Notes: generated by a model from the letters alone, not told the origin. Numbered from the stretch's first letter, positions 44,701 through 59,300 are shown. The stretch is DNA of 64,000 nucleotides from Marthasterias glacialis (GCA_911728455.2 OU452225.1:26074495-26138494); one strand, 5' to 3'. Numbers and translations are program-made.

Positions 44701-46140
44701 ATGCACGGTACTAATTTAAAGATCGTTTGAGCGGAATATTCCACACACGCTTGACTGAGTTAAAATATGGAATTTTTAAGTGAAGTGAAATTACCAAGAT
44801 GAGTTATAATCGCCTACTAAAAAGTGCATCACTATGTACTTGATACCGTCACGAGGAACTGAGCCGTAAATGTACGGTCCCAAGGCCATGTTGAAGATAA
44901 ACTCATTCAGTCATTTTATCCATTATGCATCCACCCAAGAGAGTTCATGGAAACCCACTAAGTGATTAAAAGCATAACTGAATGCATTAGCGGCAGGGAA
45001 CCATGCAAATAAAAAAACATTATTACAGAAACTGTGCTCTTTAGCAAATGTTAATTGTTCAACCAAGTTTGCCACGATCCCTGTGCTTATGTCATGTTTA
45101 TTGATTTCCACATCTTTTTGAAACGGGCACCAGACTATTTTACCCTCAAGCCTCAGATTGGTTTAAGATGAGTTTAAGATGTTCTTGATAACAATTACTC
45201 CGTGCCGAGATTTTCCATACTCAGGGATGAGATTTGCCGAATGTGAAAATTCCTGAAAGTGGCTTGCAGGCCTGGGTTCCCCCTTATTCTAGACCCGAAA
45301 CCTCCCAGATGTTACAATTCAGGAGGTTTACAGACTCTGTGCATCACCAGAAACACAAAACTACAGGTGTGGACACAATGTGGACTATTTCTTTCTCCCT
45401 TTGGTGACTGCTTTTATACGTTCTTTCAAGAAAATTTGAAAGCTTGAGGAGATTTTGAGAAACTTCTGAAATCACAAAAAAATCCTGAAAAATCACATGC
45501 CTGCATACTAGAATAATCCGCAGTAATCGTTTTAGTATAATCATCATTACAGCACAAGGCCTCTTAAAACGGAAAGCAGTTCCATAAACGAGTTCAATTT
45601 GACAACTTAAAATGCTGCGTGCGCTCGAACGAAGATAAATTGCTCTTCGAGTGTTATAACTACGCTTAATGCGACGTGAAAAAACACTTACAACCGGAAG
45701 GTTTAGAGCTAGCGGTACAACACGAGACACGCACGCTTGATGTGATGGCAAAATTTAGACTTCCGTTTGGGAGTGTTTGACAAACCGCCACCATTTATTT
45801 CACTTTAGGAAGTAAAGGTCACGACTTGAGTGAAGCCTAACGATATCAGAATCTTAATGCGATTGGATGTGTTTAGAACAGCATGGGAGTCAAAGAAACG
45901 TCACCTGTTATTAAAGTTGTCTTTTTTTCAGAAGGGAGAAATAACAATGATCTGATAAAAGCATGAACTTTTATTTTCAGTATAGAGCCAACCAAAGAAT
46001 AACATCTGCTGAGTTACTATGGATATAAATACTTGCAAAAATTGTCTGTGAAGTTGGACCGGAAAAGGAGCGCGATGTCCTTCTGAAGTTAAATTCCTCC
46101 TTGATCATTTTACATTCTTGAAGATAAAGAGTAAAATGGT
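41777..46140. other. No gene recognised
   Basis: Mostly single-copy-looking AT-rich DNA. It holds a 16-base G run at 42148-42163 followed by GCACAGTTCCC, and CAGCCTCGGTTTGGTTACA-type fragments at 44567 and 45152 related to the start of the 1.1-kb tandem units. A possible MITE lies at about 45215-45520 (GCAGGCATGTGATTTTTCAG on the minus strand). A 135-codon frame at 45344-45751 (minus) has no family features I know. Confidence 0.4.
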
Positions 46141-47269
46141 GAGGAGACAGACGGCCTGGATTTATTTCTCTAGTGGATTTAGATCTGAAGTTAATTTTAT
46201 TAGCAAATTTCCGGGTACAACCAAGCGTAAATCTCTTTAGTTTACTTTTTATTGTTTTTTTTTCTTGTAATTGTACACAGTTCTGTGGTACTAATGTTTT
46301 TAATGTTTCAATGCTTTTACTGTATGCGAGCTTTTTAATTACCCTTTTCGGATATGATAAAGATTACTGACCTGAATTATTGAATTGAGAAGACCCATTG
46401 GTATGGTCTCGACGTTTCGTTCAGTGTACTCTACTCGTCTTCAAGTAGAATACTGGACTATTTCTAATGCTGGTGCTTACAAAACGCTGGAAGAATGTAC
46501 AATTGGGCGGGATGGATTGTGCTTGGCTGTTTCTGATTTCTTAAAGTGGTTTGAGTCTTTAGACAAAACAGGGAGAGCACTACCAGTACATGTAGAAGAG
46601 CAGTGATCTCATAAATCATTACAAATCTTTTTAATTCAATTCTGGTTCAGGATACATGGGGTTAAATCTCAAACAGTATCTTAGCCCATAAACTGCTAAG
46701 CACAGGTAAATGTACCATAATGGTATGCACTATTTTCACCTGGTTGCCTGCTTAACTTGCTTACAAATAGAAGAGCATCTACGATTTATCTTTGAGTACA
46801 ATCCGAATTGATAACTTTCATTCATCACTTCTGATGCATGAATTCCCTCCAGGAATAAAGCCAACCTCTTACTAGATTGTTAAGTAGTCTACTAGCATTC
46901 AAAGCATGTGCATTACATTGGTTAGGATTGAAAATGTTCACATATTATTTGCACCTAATTTTACATGGTATACAGATGGTCATGGTGGAAAAACTCCCCT
47001 TGAAATATGCTTTACTTTTTGAGAAATGAGTGAAATAATCAGTTTTGATCTCGGAGTTTGAAATCCGATGTTTGAAAACAGTGATGGGGTTTTTCATTAT
47101 TTTCTTGTGACTCCAATGACCAATTGAGCTTAAACTTTTCACAGATGTGTTATTTAATGTATATATTTGGTCACAAAGAGTGTGGGGATACTGGCTTTGA
47201 AAACATTCTACGCTTACAGCGCTCCTATGGGCCATGACAGGCCGTAAGCGCAGAATTCCGCGGTAAGCA
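46141..47269. other. Non-coding with a possible retroelement tail fragment
   Basis: A short stretch near 46404, GGTCTCGACGTTTCGTTCAG followed by ACTCGTCTTCAAGTAG, resembles conserved end sequence of Penelope-like elements. A related GGTCTCAATGTTTCGAC occurs near 58293. The frame at 46385-46606 is not recognised. 47200-47286 resembles half of the GGGCCCAATTT palindromic MITE. Confidence 0.3.
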
Positions 47270-47283
47270 GAGCCATGAATTGG

Positions 47284-47420
47284 GCCCTGTGCTAGTTAGT
47301 CTAGTATCCAGCTGGTCTTGGGTTCGACTCCCAGCAGGAAAATTCCTGAGAATACCTACAGTGCTTTAACACTCTGTATCCGTGTTGTATAGGGCAAAGT
47401 TTCTTTGCCCAAGAGGTGGG
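47284..47420 (+). mobile_element. tRNA-like SINE fragment
   Basis: TTAGTCTAGTATCCAGCTGG followed by the B-box-like GGGTTCGACTCCC, then CAGTGCTTTAACACTCTG as in the 2375 and 37445 elements. Confidence 0.5.
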
Positions 47421-47879
47421 TTGTTTGATATCTTCCAGCAAGCTAAAATCCTTGCTTCGGACTGGTCAACAGCTGTGGGTTATATTCATATATCCCACTA
47501 CGAAATAGAGGGTATGCCACCAGCCTTTTACCTACAGTAACATTATGGCCACTTTGACCACATTGAGGGCGCTGTTGTACATATCTCTATGGGACTCATG
47601 ACGTCAGATGCATAAGGTCTATTCCAATCTTAATTTATAGTCCAATCAAAATGTGAAAAAGCTGGGTCAACCTCAATTTTGTTGCAATTAGTGTTGGGTC
47701 CTTTCATATTTTGACCAGACTATTACACCATCCGTATTGTGTACAAGAATTGACTGCTTTGAGTTAAAACAACAATTCCCGAGGTCAGCCCTGTTGCATT
47801 TGATTTTCCCAACGCAAAGCCTCAGGAAACTAGAGTGCTCTGGGGCAGTCAGTATTTGTTTTATAACACCCCATACGAT

Positions 47880-48250
47880 CAGGGCTCACCCTTAACACTA
47901 GCCCGGTGTACATTGTCTAGTCAAAACTGCTATGGGCTAGTAAACACCACTTCTCAACTTGCCCTGTGGGCTACTAAAAACTGTGCAACTTACTTGTTTA
48001 TAATGCTCATACTTCTTCTTTTTCAGATCTGAATAATACAATTTAGAAATGAAAATATATTTATGAGTGTGTGAGTGTAACTTCATTTGACCGTTAAACT
48101 GGTTGTGATCGCTACCATTAGTATCAGAAAGATACATTTATGACATTACGCGTTTAAAATTTGGGCAACGAAAACTTCCTGGGGGCAAGTAAAATGCACA
48201 GTTTACTAGCCCCTTGGGCCACTTTACAAGAAGCTAAAGCGCAAGGCTTG
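47880..48250 (+). mobile_element. Non-autonomous DNA element, 371 bp
   Basis: Starts CAGGGCTCACCCTTAACAC and ends AGCGCAAGGCTTG, flanked by ACGAT on both sides (47875-47879 and 48251-48255). A reversed relative lies at 51879-52302 in a GET3 intron, sharing GTTTACTAGCCCCTTGGGC and CTATGGGCTAGTAAACACC. The CAGG...(C)TTG ends are hAT-like, but a 5-bp duplication is short for hAT. Confidence 0.65.
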
Positions 48251-49607
48251 ACGATACACTAACAGGAACCAAGAAGCTGCTATTGCTATGGGTAAAGTAC
48301 ACTGGTTGCTATGGGTATAGTGCATCGTGCTCGCACAGCTTTCTTGTAAAATTAATACATGTCATGTGATGCCCTCTCAACCAATCAGCATGGCATTCCC
48401 AGAGGCTAACACTTAGTTCAACCTTTACAAGATTGTAATTCTTTGAAATTCGTGCTGTTTTAAAGTTGTTTTAAAACGTTCCTACAAAGCTAAAATGAAA
48501 CGATAAAAAACACCCGAGTGAGGATGAAACCTTAAACAATTTGAAATAGAACAGTTAGTCTCTCTGTCTGCAAATCTGGTGCAGGATAAATTTGTAATCC
48601 CACAGGTGTGTGTCAATGATGGCAAAATATAGCTCATCTACGTCCCACATGAAACAAGTGCCTCGTTGTATGCAGGATGCAGTAGCATTATATTTGTCCA
48701 TATTCCACCTTCTCTTGTGGGTTAACTAATATTATCAAAACTTTAAGACAAGCATCACACACCAGCGGAGACAAATTTGCCCAGCTTTGCAATACTTCTC
48801 CATATAGACCAATACTAACCGTAGCAAATATACAAAATATACATATACTTATTCTCAGTACATAATATCCCAATAAACTATACCTTGTAGAAATACCATA
48901 AAAAGTATCCAATGAAAATAGCGTTTACGTGGCAAATTATTTTATGGAAGAAAAAGAAATGGCCACTATGTCCTTCAAAGCCGTCCCATTTAGTTACCTT
49001 TTCAAAATTCATTTTCCATCGTTTGGGTACCCCACTTCTCTGAATTAATATTGATATTAGAAGATAATTAATTTAGAAATAGGTTGAAACCACACTGGTA
49101 GATTATAAGATGTCAGTCTTTTTAATTGACCAAAAAAGTTCATTGATTTTTACCATTCACATGGATATTTCAATGAAAACATAGAAATGTGTTTGCCTAA
49201 AACTGACAGAGGGCGCTGTTTGAGATTTCAAGTAGGTATAACATGCGCTATTGAGCCAATTAACCTGATGTCATCACCCACCGTAAATCTTGGTGATGCC
49301 ACTTTGGGAGTCGGATTCTGTATTACTGTACAAAGTGCACGTACATCCAATTTAACGCCTAAAATGGCAGACCAAGGTCAACCCATGACGACAAAACAAG
49401 GCGTCTATATAAAAAAACTATCATTGTTTCTCTGGACAGTTTAAGTCATGCCTCTATCACTCTGCAGTTTTCAGGGTTTTTCATTTTTACAGAATGCTGG
49501 TTAATAAATTATTGGGCGAATCCTTTACAATTTCATCAGTTTGAAAGTTCATTCATGAAACTGTACAACAGTTCAATCAAACCTGTATTACATGCATTAT
49601 GGCCACC
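48251..49607. other. No gene recognised
   Basis: Single-copy-looking AT-rich sequence downstream of GET3, with ACAGAGGGCGCTG at about 49206. Confidence 0.4.
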
Positions 49608-49958
49608 TGGTGTGGATTTCACAAAGTGCTCGGACTAGATTTATCTCCAGTAAGGACGAGTAATTAGTCTTAACTTATAGGACTAGTCATAAGTTAGGAT
49701 GAGTCCTAAGTTAGAACTAGTTTTGTGAAAAAAGTGCTAGGACTAGTCTTATCTCAAGTTAGGACGAGTAACTAGTCCTATAGGACTATTCATAAGTTAG
49801 GACTGGTTCTGTGAAATCCACCCCTGGTGTGGATTTCACAAAGCACTAGGACTAGTCTTATCTCGAGTTAGGACGAGTATCTAGTCTAAACTTATAGCAC
49901 TAGTCATAAGTTAGGACTAGTCCTACTGTAAGTTAGGACTAGTTTTGTGAAATCTCCC
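49608..49958. repeat. Three tandem palindromic units (TTAGGACTAGTC family)
   Basis: Three adjacent units each start GGATTTCACAAAG or AAAAAAGTG and end GTTTTGTGAAAT, with internal AGGACTAGTC, GAGTTAGGACGAGTA and ATAAGTTAGGACTAG. Each unit is itself a near-palindrome of 100-140 bp. MITEs of this type often build tandem strings. Confidence 0.75.
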
Positions 49959-49960
49959 CC

Positions 49961-50139
49961 TGGGTCCTTTTTCATAGAACTGCTTACGCACGACATATTG
50001 CTTAACACAATTCTGCTTTAGCAAAAATAAGCAGGAAACCAGTTAACATACTGTACATGTGAAATGTTATTTTGGTAGGTAACCTTAATCTGCTAAGCAG
50101 AATTGTTTTGTGCTGAAGTAGCTCTATGTAATTGGGCCT
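49961..50139. mobile_element. Palindromic MITE (GGGCCCAATTT family)
   Basis: Runs from TGGGTCCTTTTTCATAGAAC to AGCTCTATGTAATTGGGCC, with CTGCTTA and TAAGCAG pieces mirrored about the centre. It lies in the 3' flank of GET3, about 100 bp past the stop codon. Confidence 0.7.
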
Positions 50140-50237
50140 TGATGGTTACCACAATGGTAAAACTTGAACAATGTGACCACATGACGTTATTCCCTTGAAA
50201 CCTAATTTTACACAGGTCTTAATGCAAAGTCAAGGCG

Positions 50238-50387
50238 TCATGTTTTACCCACTTGGTTGTTTGTCTGGAATCTGCTGTAGGGTTCCATGAGGTATTTAGA
50301 GAAGTCTTTCACTTTCTCGTCCCCGCGTACTTCATACTGTAGAAGAGGTAGTTTAGTGATGTGGAAGTCTTCATAAAGATCCTCAAT
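50238..50387 (-). CDS. GET3: GET3 coding exon 7 (stop)
   Basis: 150 nt after TTTTCTCAG, codes residues 299-347 and the TGA at 50240-50238. It contains [14 protein letters not shown] and YEVRGDEKV, matching the family's C-terminal strand. I did not find a canonical AATAAA within about 600 bp downstream. Confidence 0.96.
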   Translation of the reverse strand: MEDLYEDFHITKLPLLQYEVRGDEKVKDFSKYLMEPYSRFQTNNQVGKT

Positions 50388-53300
50388 CTGAGAAAATAGA
50401 TATGAACATATCCATCAAGAGAAACCATTTCTACAAATGCAGCCGTCTACTCCATCAAGAAATATACACAAAAGGAAATCTCTCAAACTTCAGGCATCCA
50501 ATTGCAGTTTGTCAAAAACAAAGGAATGTGCCAGGCACAACAAGATTTTCTACAATGTTTTTCAGCTTTCAATGGCACAGCTGCGAAACCCAAATCGAAG
50601 ATCTGCATTACATTTGTGTGGGTAAAACCTTCAGCTTAACTTTCAAAGGCATAAGACAAATATCAATAGTTTTTAGGGGTTTTTAACTTAAAAAAACTCT
50701 AAACTGATCTTTTTGAAGGAAAAATTTCATTTTTAAAACTGAAAGAAGCAACATTCGGAGTGCAGTTTCTTAGGATGATTTGTACTTCACTGACCAAGTA
50801 ACTATTAAGAAGTCGAGGTCAAGTTGCAGATTTTCTAGTTTGCACAAGGCAAAATATTCTGAGTAGATCTTGATGACCAAGTCATCAGAGTGTGGGTTCC
50901 AATCCCGGTCTTGACATTTGTGTTCTTGAGCAAGACACTTAACTACAATTGCTTCTCATCACCCAGGAGTAAATGGGTACCTGCGAGGGTGGAGATTGTT
51001 GATGTGAGCGATAAGCAACCTAAGCACCAATTTGGCTGTCGGTGCTGCATAATCCAAAGGAGTTGAGATGGTTTCATGAAGACTTAAGGCCCAATGAACA
51101 GGGGTAGTAACAGAGTAAAGCACTTCGATACAGTGTTTAAAAAGCAACTAATAAATGCCTTGTACACCAATCCGTGCAGAGCTCATTTATGATGTTTTAT
51201 ACCACCACAGCCATGGCCTCCACATGTGCGCGTGACACAACATGCGCATCAGCGCACATAATGTACCCATCAGCATGGAGAATTCACAGTGCGTGTGTCT
51301 CGATGCGCGCATGCAGCGACCATAGTTTGCGGTGGTGTAAACGCCCATGAACAAGCTGCTCGGATTAGTCTATATTGTGATTTGATTATTATTATTGTAT
51401 TGTAAGTGAAGAGTAAACTTACCTGGTCTAAATACTTATTCTGCATCTTAATCCTAGCTGCACACATCTTACACATGGATCTCTTCTCCTCATCCTCCTC
51501 TTTGAGAAGGAGTTGATTGACGATGATGTTGTGAGTATCGATGTCATTCTTGGCCAGTTCTTGGACGAGTCTCTCTGTCTCATACAAGGAGAGGAACTCA
51601 GCGATGCAGACGCAGACAAACGTCGTCTGGTCCTGAAATAAGAAAAGAAGAGTTTCAATAAATGTATTAAGAAATAATTACACTTTACCTCCACTGTGGG
51701 ACAATTTAGTACACCATGTGTGTGTGTAACGCGGCAGTTTTTCATTCATCAACTCTATGACATCACTACTGTAGCATTCCTTTAGTTACCATTGTGTTTG
51801 AGAAAAACAGGTCTGGAATTTCATCTTTGAGAGGGTTAAGCCATTTTCTTTTTGCAAAGGGCACTTCTATTGTCTATGCAGGCCTTGCACTTAAGTCTTT
51901 TGTAGAGTAGCCCAAGGGGCTAGTAAACTGTGCATTTTACTTGCCCCAAGGAAGTTTTCAGTACCCAAATTTTAAACATGTATTGTCATAAATGTATCTT
52001 TCTGATTTTTCTTCTGTTTGAGAACAACAGGTCTGGAATTTCATCTTTGAGAGGGTAGCGATCACAACCAGTTTAACGGTCAAATGAAGTTAAAACTCAC
52101 ACACTCATTAATAAATTAACACATTTCTTAAATGTGTTATTCACATCTGAAAAGGAAGAAGTATGGGCATTATAAATATCGTGCAACTTAAAGTTGCACA
52201 GTTTTTAGTCGCCCAGAGGGCAAGTTGAGAAGTGGTGTTTACTAGCCCATAGCAGTTTTGACTAGACAATGTACGCCGGGATAGTGTTAAGGGTGAGCCC
52301 TGCGATGGGAAAATTCTGAATGGGCACCAAGGCCAATACCAGGGCAATGGCCTCTGTGTTATTCCAGGCTTATCTGGGTACATCTGAGGTTGCAGCTTGG
52401 TGTATACCTAAGCACATTTTAACTGGCTCACAAGGACTTGTAAAAAAATACATGGTTGTAGAACATGAATATACACAATACTAGGGTCATTTTCAAAACC
52501 ATGACTTGGGCTTGGGGGGGGGGGGCTGCAAATGAGAAACTTCTATCACCATAAGCTTCCATCCTTGCAGATGGAACCACAAGCAACTTGGGTATCAATC
52601 ACTTGAACGTAATTGGCCTACCCGCTTGTAGGGTGATGCAAGTTGCTGCAGGTTCTGGATGGGATGATGAGCTGTTTCATGAAGGATTCGATGGGCAGAC
52701 AGCATAATTTTTTCGGAGGCCAGGGGTAATGTGATGGAGCTTGCTAGATGTTGGGACATGGACTACAATCTCCTGGATTCTCTGAATGTGATACATGGTG
52801 GAAGCTGGAAGTCCGTACAAAAATGAATAGACCTTTCCCATGAAATATGTCAATTGAACAACATGCGTGCGCACTAACACTACTGGTTAGCAAAATGAAG
52901 GAACATCGTGCCTTTTTGTATGGGGCTGATGGTTGCGTGACGCATACACGTATTTGCGTCTGCCTAGTGTACAACTCTATGGCGTTTGCCAACCAACAGT
53001 GTCTGTAGGCATGTGTGAATGTAATTAGCACATTTCATAAGAAAGATTAATTACAATAGTCAAGTCGAGACATTACGAGTGCATGAATGAGTTGCTCTGC
53101 CGTTTTCTCAGAGAGCAGTCAACGGATGTGACTGATTATAAATTTCATTTTGCCTTACATCGATGTGTGATAAGCACTGTGACTGATGTTTTTGAGGTGG
53201 AAGCAAAACAAAAAAAAGTTTTCCTTCTAAAGTTACTCAGGACTTTGTTGAATAGATCATTCAAATTATTAGCAAAACTCTCATCAAACAGGTGAATTCA

Positions 53301-56300
53301 CTTTTGAAAGGAACAACAAAATAAGAAAAAAATCCCTACAAACAAATTGTGCCCACCACGCCAGAAACCATGTCAGATTGCTATAGGCAGTGAACTTAAA
53401 TTGCAACTTCTGCACTATCAAACAAACCATACACACTCTGAACAACAATCTGTACTGAATTTCTTCCAGGGAAATACTCGTCAATAATAGAATACTTCAA
53501 AGTCAATAAGAAATGCTTATGAAACACCACTTTATATCCTAAACAATGAGGGGATAGAAGTTCAAGTGAGATGGAGGTTGTTTACATACCCTGTTCCTAC
53601 CCAGGGGTTGCTCTCAACTGATCTACTTGAAGGCCCCTTGTATAAATATCAAAGAGTTTCAATAGCTACGAATCTCTGAAGATTGTAGCATCCCCCTTTC
53701 AACCAAAGCTCTTGTAGAATCTTAAGTAGCTCAAACAGAAGACACAGAAAGCTGTGCAATCAGACCTGAATCTACAATATGGCTAGCACAAACATCTAAC
53801 CCCAATATCATAGAGCTGCTTAAGCAGAAAATATTGCTTAACAATTTGCTGCTTAGCGCAAATGAGCAGGATACCAATCACAAGTTGTACGTATGAAATG
53901 GCAATTTGGCTGGTAACCTTATTCTGGTAAGCATAATTTTGCTGCGCTCAGCTACTTTTTGTGCTTCAGCAGCTCTATGAAATTGGGCCCTGATGTCACC
54001 ACTTCCGAGGCTTTGGAATATTGCTAGTCTTGGCTCAAGACGTTCTGGATTATTTTTCACCAATCTCACCGCCGCGCTCACATCGCCCCTTACACAAATC
54101 AAACAGAGGGCGCTTTTCACTTTTGAAATAGCTATCACTCTGTTCGAATCCCATCCAAGTAGTAGGCCCATGGGATTGTTTCCGCAGGACTTTGGAAAGA
54201 CCTGATTATACAGTGCATACAAACAATCATACATCAGTGTATGATAAAACCATATATTATTGTTTATCCCCAATGCAAATTATTACATCTTTTAAAAGTA
54301 CAGAATTGTTAATTATCATGAAACATAACATTACTCAGTTGTAATCTAAAGCATACCTATAAATTTCATAGCAAGACCAATCCTCCAGAGAAATATTTCC
54401 ATTTGAAATTATGTCAAAGCCCTTAAAACACATTCACATTTGAAGACCCCCCAAATCACCATTGTTCATTTTCGACTGCATCAATCGAAATAAGCAATGT
54501 ACATTGAACTAGTAAAAAAATCACAGACAAAAAAAAAATCATTTCTTGAAAACTACATAACGGAAAAGATTCTAGTCTTCTAAGAACTAATTGATTACAT
54601 TTTTAAAAGCACGCTTAGTGTGGACTACTGAGATTGAAAACGTTCAAAGTAGGTCAAGTGAAATCAAGTATACATTAACGTATTTCAATGAGCCTTTTAA
54701 GTCTGAAACTAATTTATAGGGGTTCAGCCGACACCTGTTACGCACCTGTCGTACTGAGGAGGTGTCAGAGATTGAAACTCTAAATGAACTCCTATGAGCT
54801 TAATCGGATTGCCTAACCCATCTACCTGTACCACATTTAGATAAAGACAGTGCAATTTGTAAATCCGTATAGATGTCAAGTGAATTACTGAGTGCAGAAA
54901 GAACGATGAGGCGGAATTTTAGGGGAATGTTTTGGAAGAAACAGAATTAAGAGTTGGATGATGGGGAGGGGGGACATGGTCTTTTACTCTTTTTATTAAC
55001 CTTTTCGACTAGACTTTTGTCATAATTTAAGTCTTTAACTCAAATATTTTGGCATTGTTTATTTGCATAGAAAATAAAAACACTTAAAAATTTACATAAT
55101 TTTAGGGCCCCCAAAAATGGATGTATTCAGAAATTTAATGTGAATTCTTTTTTTGTGGTGGATGCAACAACATGAGTTGTCAAAGCTTTGCCTAGAGAGG
55201 AAATGTAATAAATAATCTACATGTAGTATGTTCCTCACTTAACGTCAAAATGTGAAATTACAATATTCCATTTCATTTTTTCTTCTTCTGAACTCCAAGG
55301 AATCGTATCTCAAATAGAATACCAATGAATGGGAATAACATAAAACTGTGCTTGAATTGAACAACAGAGGGCAGCAGACACAAACAGCAGCTTTACAGCT
55401 CCATGCATTTTGTAAATATTTTAGGATTTGAAGGGACGGAAATTGAGGACAGGGATTATAATTAGCCTATGAAGTCTGAAGCTAATTAAGGGGGTCAGAC
55501 TACACCTGCTATGCACCTGTCCTACTGAGGAGGTGTCAGAGAATGAAATGATAAATGAACTCCCATGAACTTCATCTGATTGCCTAACCCATCTACCTGT
55601 ACTTCATCAAAATGAAGACAGTGCAATGAGTGAATGGGAAACTCCTGGGGAATCAATAGAGATGTAAAGCTAATTACTGAGTAGAGATGTCAAATGAATT
55701 ACTGAGTAGAGATGTCAAATGAATTACTGAGTGCACAGGCAATGAGGTTAACTCTCTGATTAGCACCTTGAGTATATTTTCTACCGAGGTGTTCATATAT
55801 AATGGGGGTAAGGGGATGGGGTGTAGTGGTGTAACCAGAAGGGGGTAGGGGGGTCTTCAACGTCCACCTACCCCCAATCTAAGAAGAAGAAAATATCTAT
55901 GAATATCGATACTACTGTATAATAACCACTGACCAATTTAATAATTTTATTCAAATCAGTCTGTGAACTTTATAACCTAATCCTAATTACTGGAAGGAAA
56001 ACGCGCATGGTCAGAAATTTTAGTAATTCCAGTTTGTGAGAGCTTCGTTCAGGCTGATGTTCTACCCCAGAACATCAGCTTTGTCTAATAAAAGTATTAA
56101 TGTCTTACACTTCTTGTAAATTATTTACCTTGGTAAAGTATAAAGCCCCCCCCCCCCCCAAATGGAATTGTCCAGTTATGCCACTTGGGAGAGGGAGGGG
56201 ACCACTTCATTTTAGAACAAGAAGGGATACTGAATGAGCAAACGACCAAACTTTTCAAAATAAAGATAACCAACATGTCAGATAATACATGAATGTTTAA

Positions 56301-59300
56301 ATGTAATTGTTATTATAACTTATGTACACCAAGAGAGAGAATTTCTTGCTTAAATTGCATGACGAATAAATTATTGAATCTTGAATCTGGTTAAACAGTG
56401 GGCCATTTTTTTTGATAATTCAGAGAAGAAACGGGGACTGGAATAGCATTGATCCCTCAGTGTATTCATTTACTGATCAATCAAAGATTTGACTTACTGG
56501 ATCGTTGAAGGCTTCCTTGACGTTCTTGATAACAGGGACTGTGTCTTCTAGTTTACCCAGTACTTCATTGGCGCTGATGTCAGGCAAACCAAGCATGCCT
56601 CCGATCTGTCAATTCAAAACAATTGAGCTGTATGAATTGTCTGTTTTACTGACATGTTGAAGTGTTCTGTCTAGATAAATGTAGGATCAGACTTTATCAA
56701 AGATGTTTTCTTAATAATAATAATAATAATGTGTATCTATTGCTCTCTTTTTCAAGACACATAGGCCCCTCAAAGCAACTTGTAATTTTATTACTCTCGT
56801 TCATCGGGCCCTGAGCATTCCTGAAACCATCTCAACTCCTTAGGAGTATGCAGCACCGGCAGCCAAATGGGTGCGCAGGTTGCTAATCATTCCCAGCAAC
56901 AATCTCCACCCACAATGGTACCCGTTTAATCCTAGGAGGCTAACGAGGCAAAGGCCACTGTTTGTTGCCTCGGTCTTGGCCTTGGTGCCCCTTCAAAGGT
57001 TTTCCACAGACTTCATGATTTTCCAATAGGAGTGCAAAATGAAAATGGCCTTGCCCTCTCCAAAATGAAATTCCAAGCCTGCACACTTTCTGAGAAAACA
57101 TCAGATATAAAAATTATTGGGGCGAGCATGAAAATCATGTTGGGCGGTACTTTATTTTAACTGGCCTAAGCATAAACCCCAGGTGTGATACTGCAGGGAG
57201 GCAACGGAGGTGGTCCTTCATGCCCCCGGTCATTGCCTTGGTGCCCTTCAAATAAAAATTTCCCTCATAGAGGTGCCCTTCTTGCCCTTACAAGAACAAA
57301 GCATCAGGCCTAAAACCCTACTACACAAAATTCCAGATCCTGGATAACACCTGTTGGCTCACCTGTTGAATGAATGGATTGAACTGATTCTTGAGTTGTA
57401 AGAGTTTACTAAGACCTTTCTCTGCTAGGGCTGGGAATGACAGCAATCTCAATGTGTGTCCTGTTGGCGCAGTGTCAAACACAACCACAGAGAAATTCAT
57501 ATTCTTCACCAATCTAGGGGGGTGGGGAAAGTTAGTTTACAAATTTAAAGCTAAGAAACAAGATTGTTGCTTTACTAGAAACTGCAATAACCAAACATGG
57601 AAATACACATCAAATGGCATGTCTAAACGCTTTAGTTTGAAGTCCAATGTTTTTTTTATAGATGTTTATAAAATGTTACTGCTTTATATGCTTTGAAGCA
57701 TTGCATGGTGGAGTACCAATGTACATTGAGTTTGTGGTAACACCAAGTGATAATATCTACTTTCCATTGTTCTTATAAATAAGAACTTGTCCTGCTGTTT
57801 ATCTACTGCTGCTGGGTACATTTGGAATCGGGAGACTATCCAGTTCAGATTGGAGTAGATAGGGAAGCTTCGGAACTTTCACTTTCTTTTAGTGGATCAG
57901 GGAACTTCTCTTAATTATCTCATAGCGTGTCGTGGCCGAGGGGTTTAGTGCATCAGACTCAAGTCCTGATGGCTAAGTCATCAGGATGTGGGTTTGAACC
58001 CCTTGTCATGACAACTGTGTCCTTGAGCAAGACACTTAACAATAATTGCTTTAAATAGGGGAAGAGGCGGTCATGTTTGTCTCGCAACGGATTCATTTAC
58101 CCCTCCCTGTTCTTAGCTGTGCTGTGAAGAGACTTGTGTTTATATCTCACCATGTCTTGTTTCTGCGCATTGGGGCAGGTTTCTATCCCTTCAAAAAAAG
58201 AAGTACCCACACCTTGAGTGGCCTTTGGGCCTTGTGATGGCATAAAAAAAAAAAATAAATAAACAAATCTTCACGCCACAGAGTGAGATATATTGGTCTC
58301 AATGTTTCGACAAGCCTACAAGTCTTAGTAGTAAAAGTACTGCCCTTTTTTAACATCCATCATCAACTATTTCAAGTGATAGTAAACATTAGGTATAAAA
58401 TTTGTGTGATTTTCTGCAAATGATGAAACTTACTTCATGACTTCAGCAAAACTGACTGCCTCGTCGATACCAGGAAAAGCTCCCATAAGCTCCTGCATTA
58501 ACTGCTTACCAACAGCCCAAGGACCTGCAGAAACATCAAATTAAAAGAAAAAGCTCTGAGTTCCTGCAAAATCAAACATCTTGTGAAGAATTCATGGGTC
58601 CAATAAAGATTGCTCGGTACAGTGCTGGAATCAGAGGAGTATTTGGCAAGGATTTAGGATGACATTGACAGATGATGCCTTGCACAGTCTACACTTGTCT
58701 GTGAATGCCTCGCTGAGAACAAAAGGAATATTGTCTTTGATTTCTGGAAGAGGTGCGCTCTCATCTCCTTAATGAAATTTGAACCCTAACCACACTCCGG
58801 TGTTTTAAACAGGCATCCTGCTCAATCAAGCGCATCAAAATGCAACACAGTTGAAAATGAAAACCCTGCCGAATGCAGAAAAATGCGACAAGAGGATTCT
58901 GATTGCATTGTGAGGTGAACTGGTTTGCACCAGCGTTGGCATTTGGCAGTTACCCTGCATTGAAGTTTGCTGGGGACTCAGATGCAGATATCAAGGCCAG
59001 AATCATGCTAAGTGCAGCACGGTGCAACAGAGGATGGGATATGAGTTGATTGCTTTAAGGCAATAAAATGCGACAACTTTTCCAAACTGGTGCATTTTGG
59101 GTATTAGCCTTTTTGAGGTCTAGCGGACACTAAATGTATGAGATGAATAGAATGCATGATAATCATGTGACAACGAAGGTTGTGATACGGCTTTGTCGGA
59201 AAGTACAGCCACACAGTAAGGTGAATTGAATGCATGATAAACATGTGCCAACAAAGGCAGGCCTCGAACTTCGTGTTGAAAAGGGCACGGCAATAAGTGC

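Noticed and set aside
45344-45751. 135-codon frame on the minus strand
   Set aside because: No family features, biased composition, and part of it overlaps a probable MITE end (GCAGGCATGTGATTTTTCAG).
57391-57696. Plus-strand 101-codon frame opposite GET3 exon 4
   Set aside because: It is the antisense shadow of a conserved coding exon.
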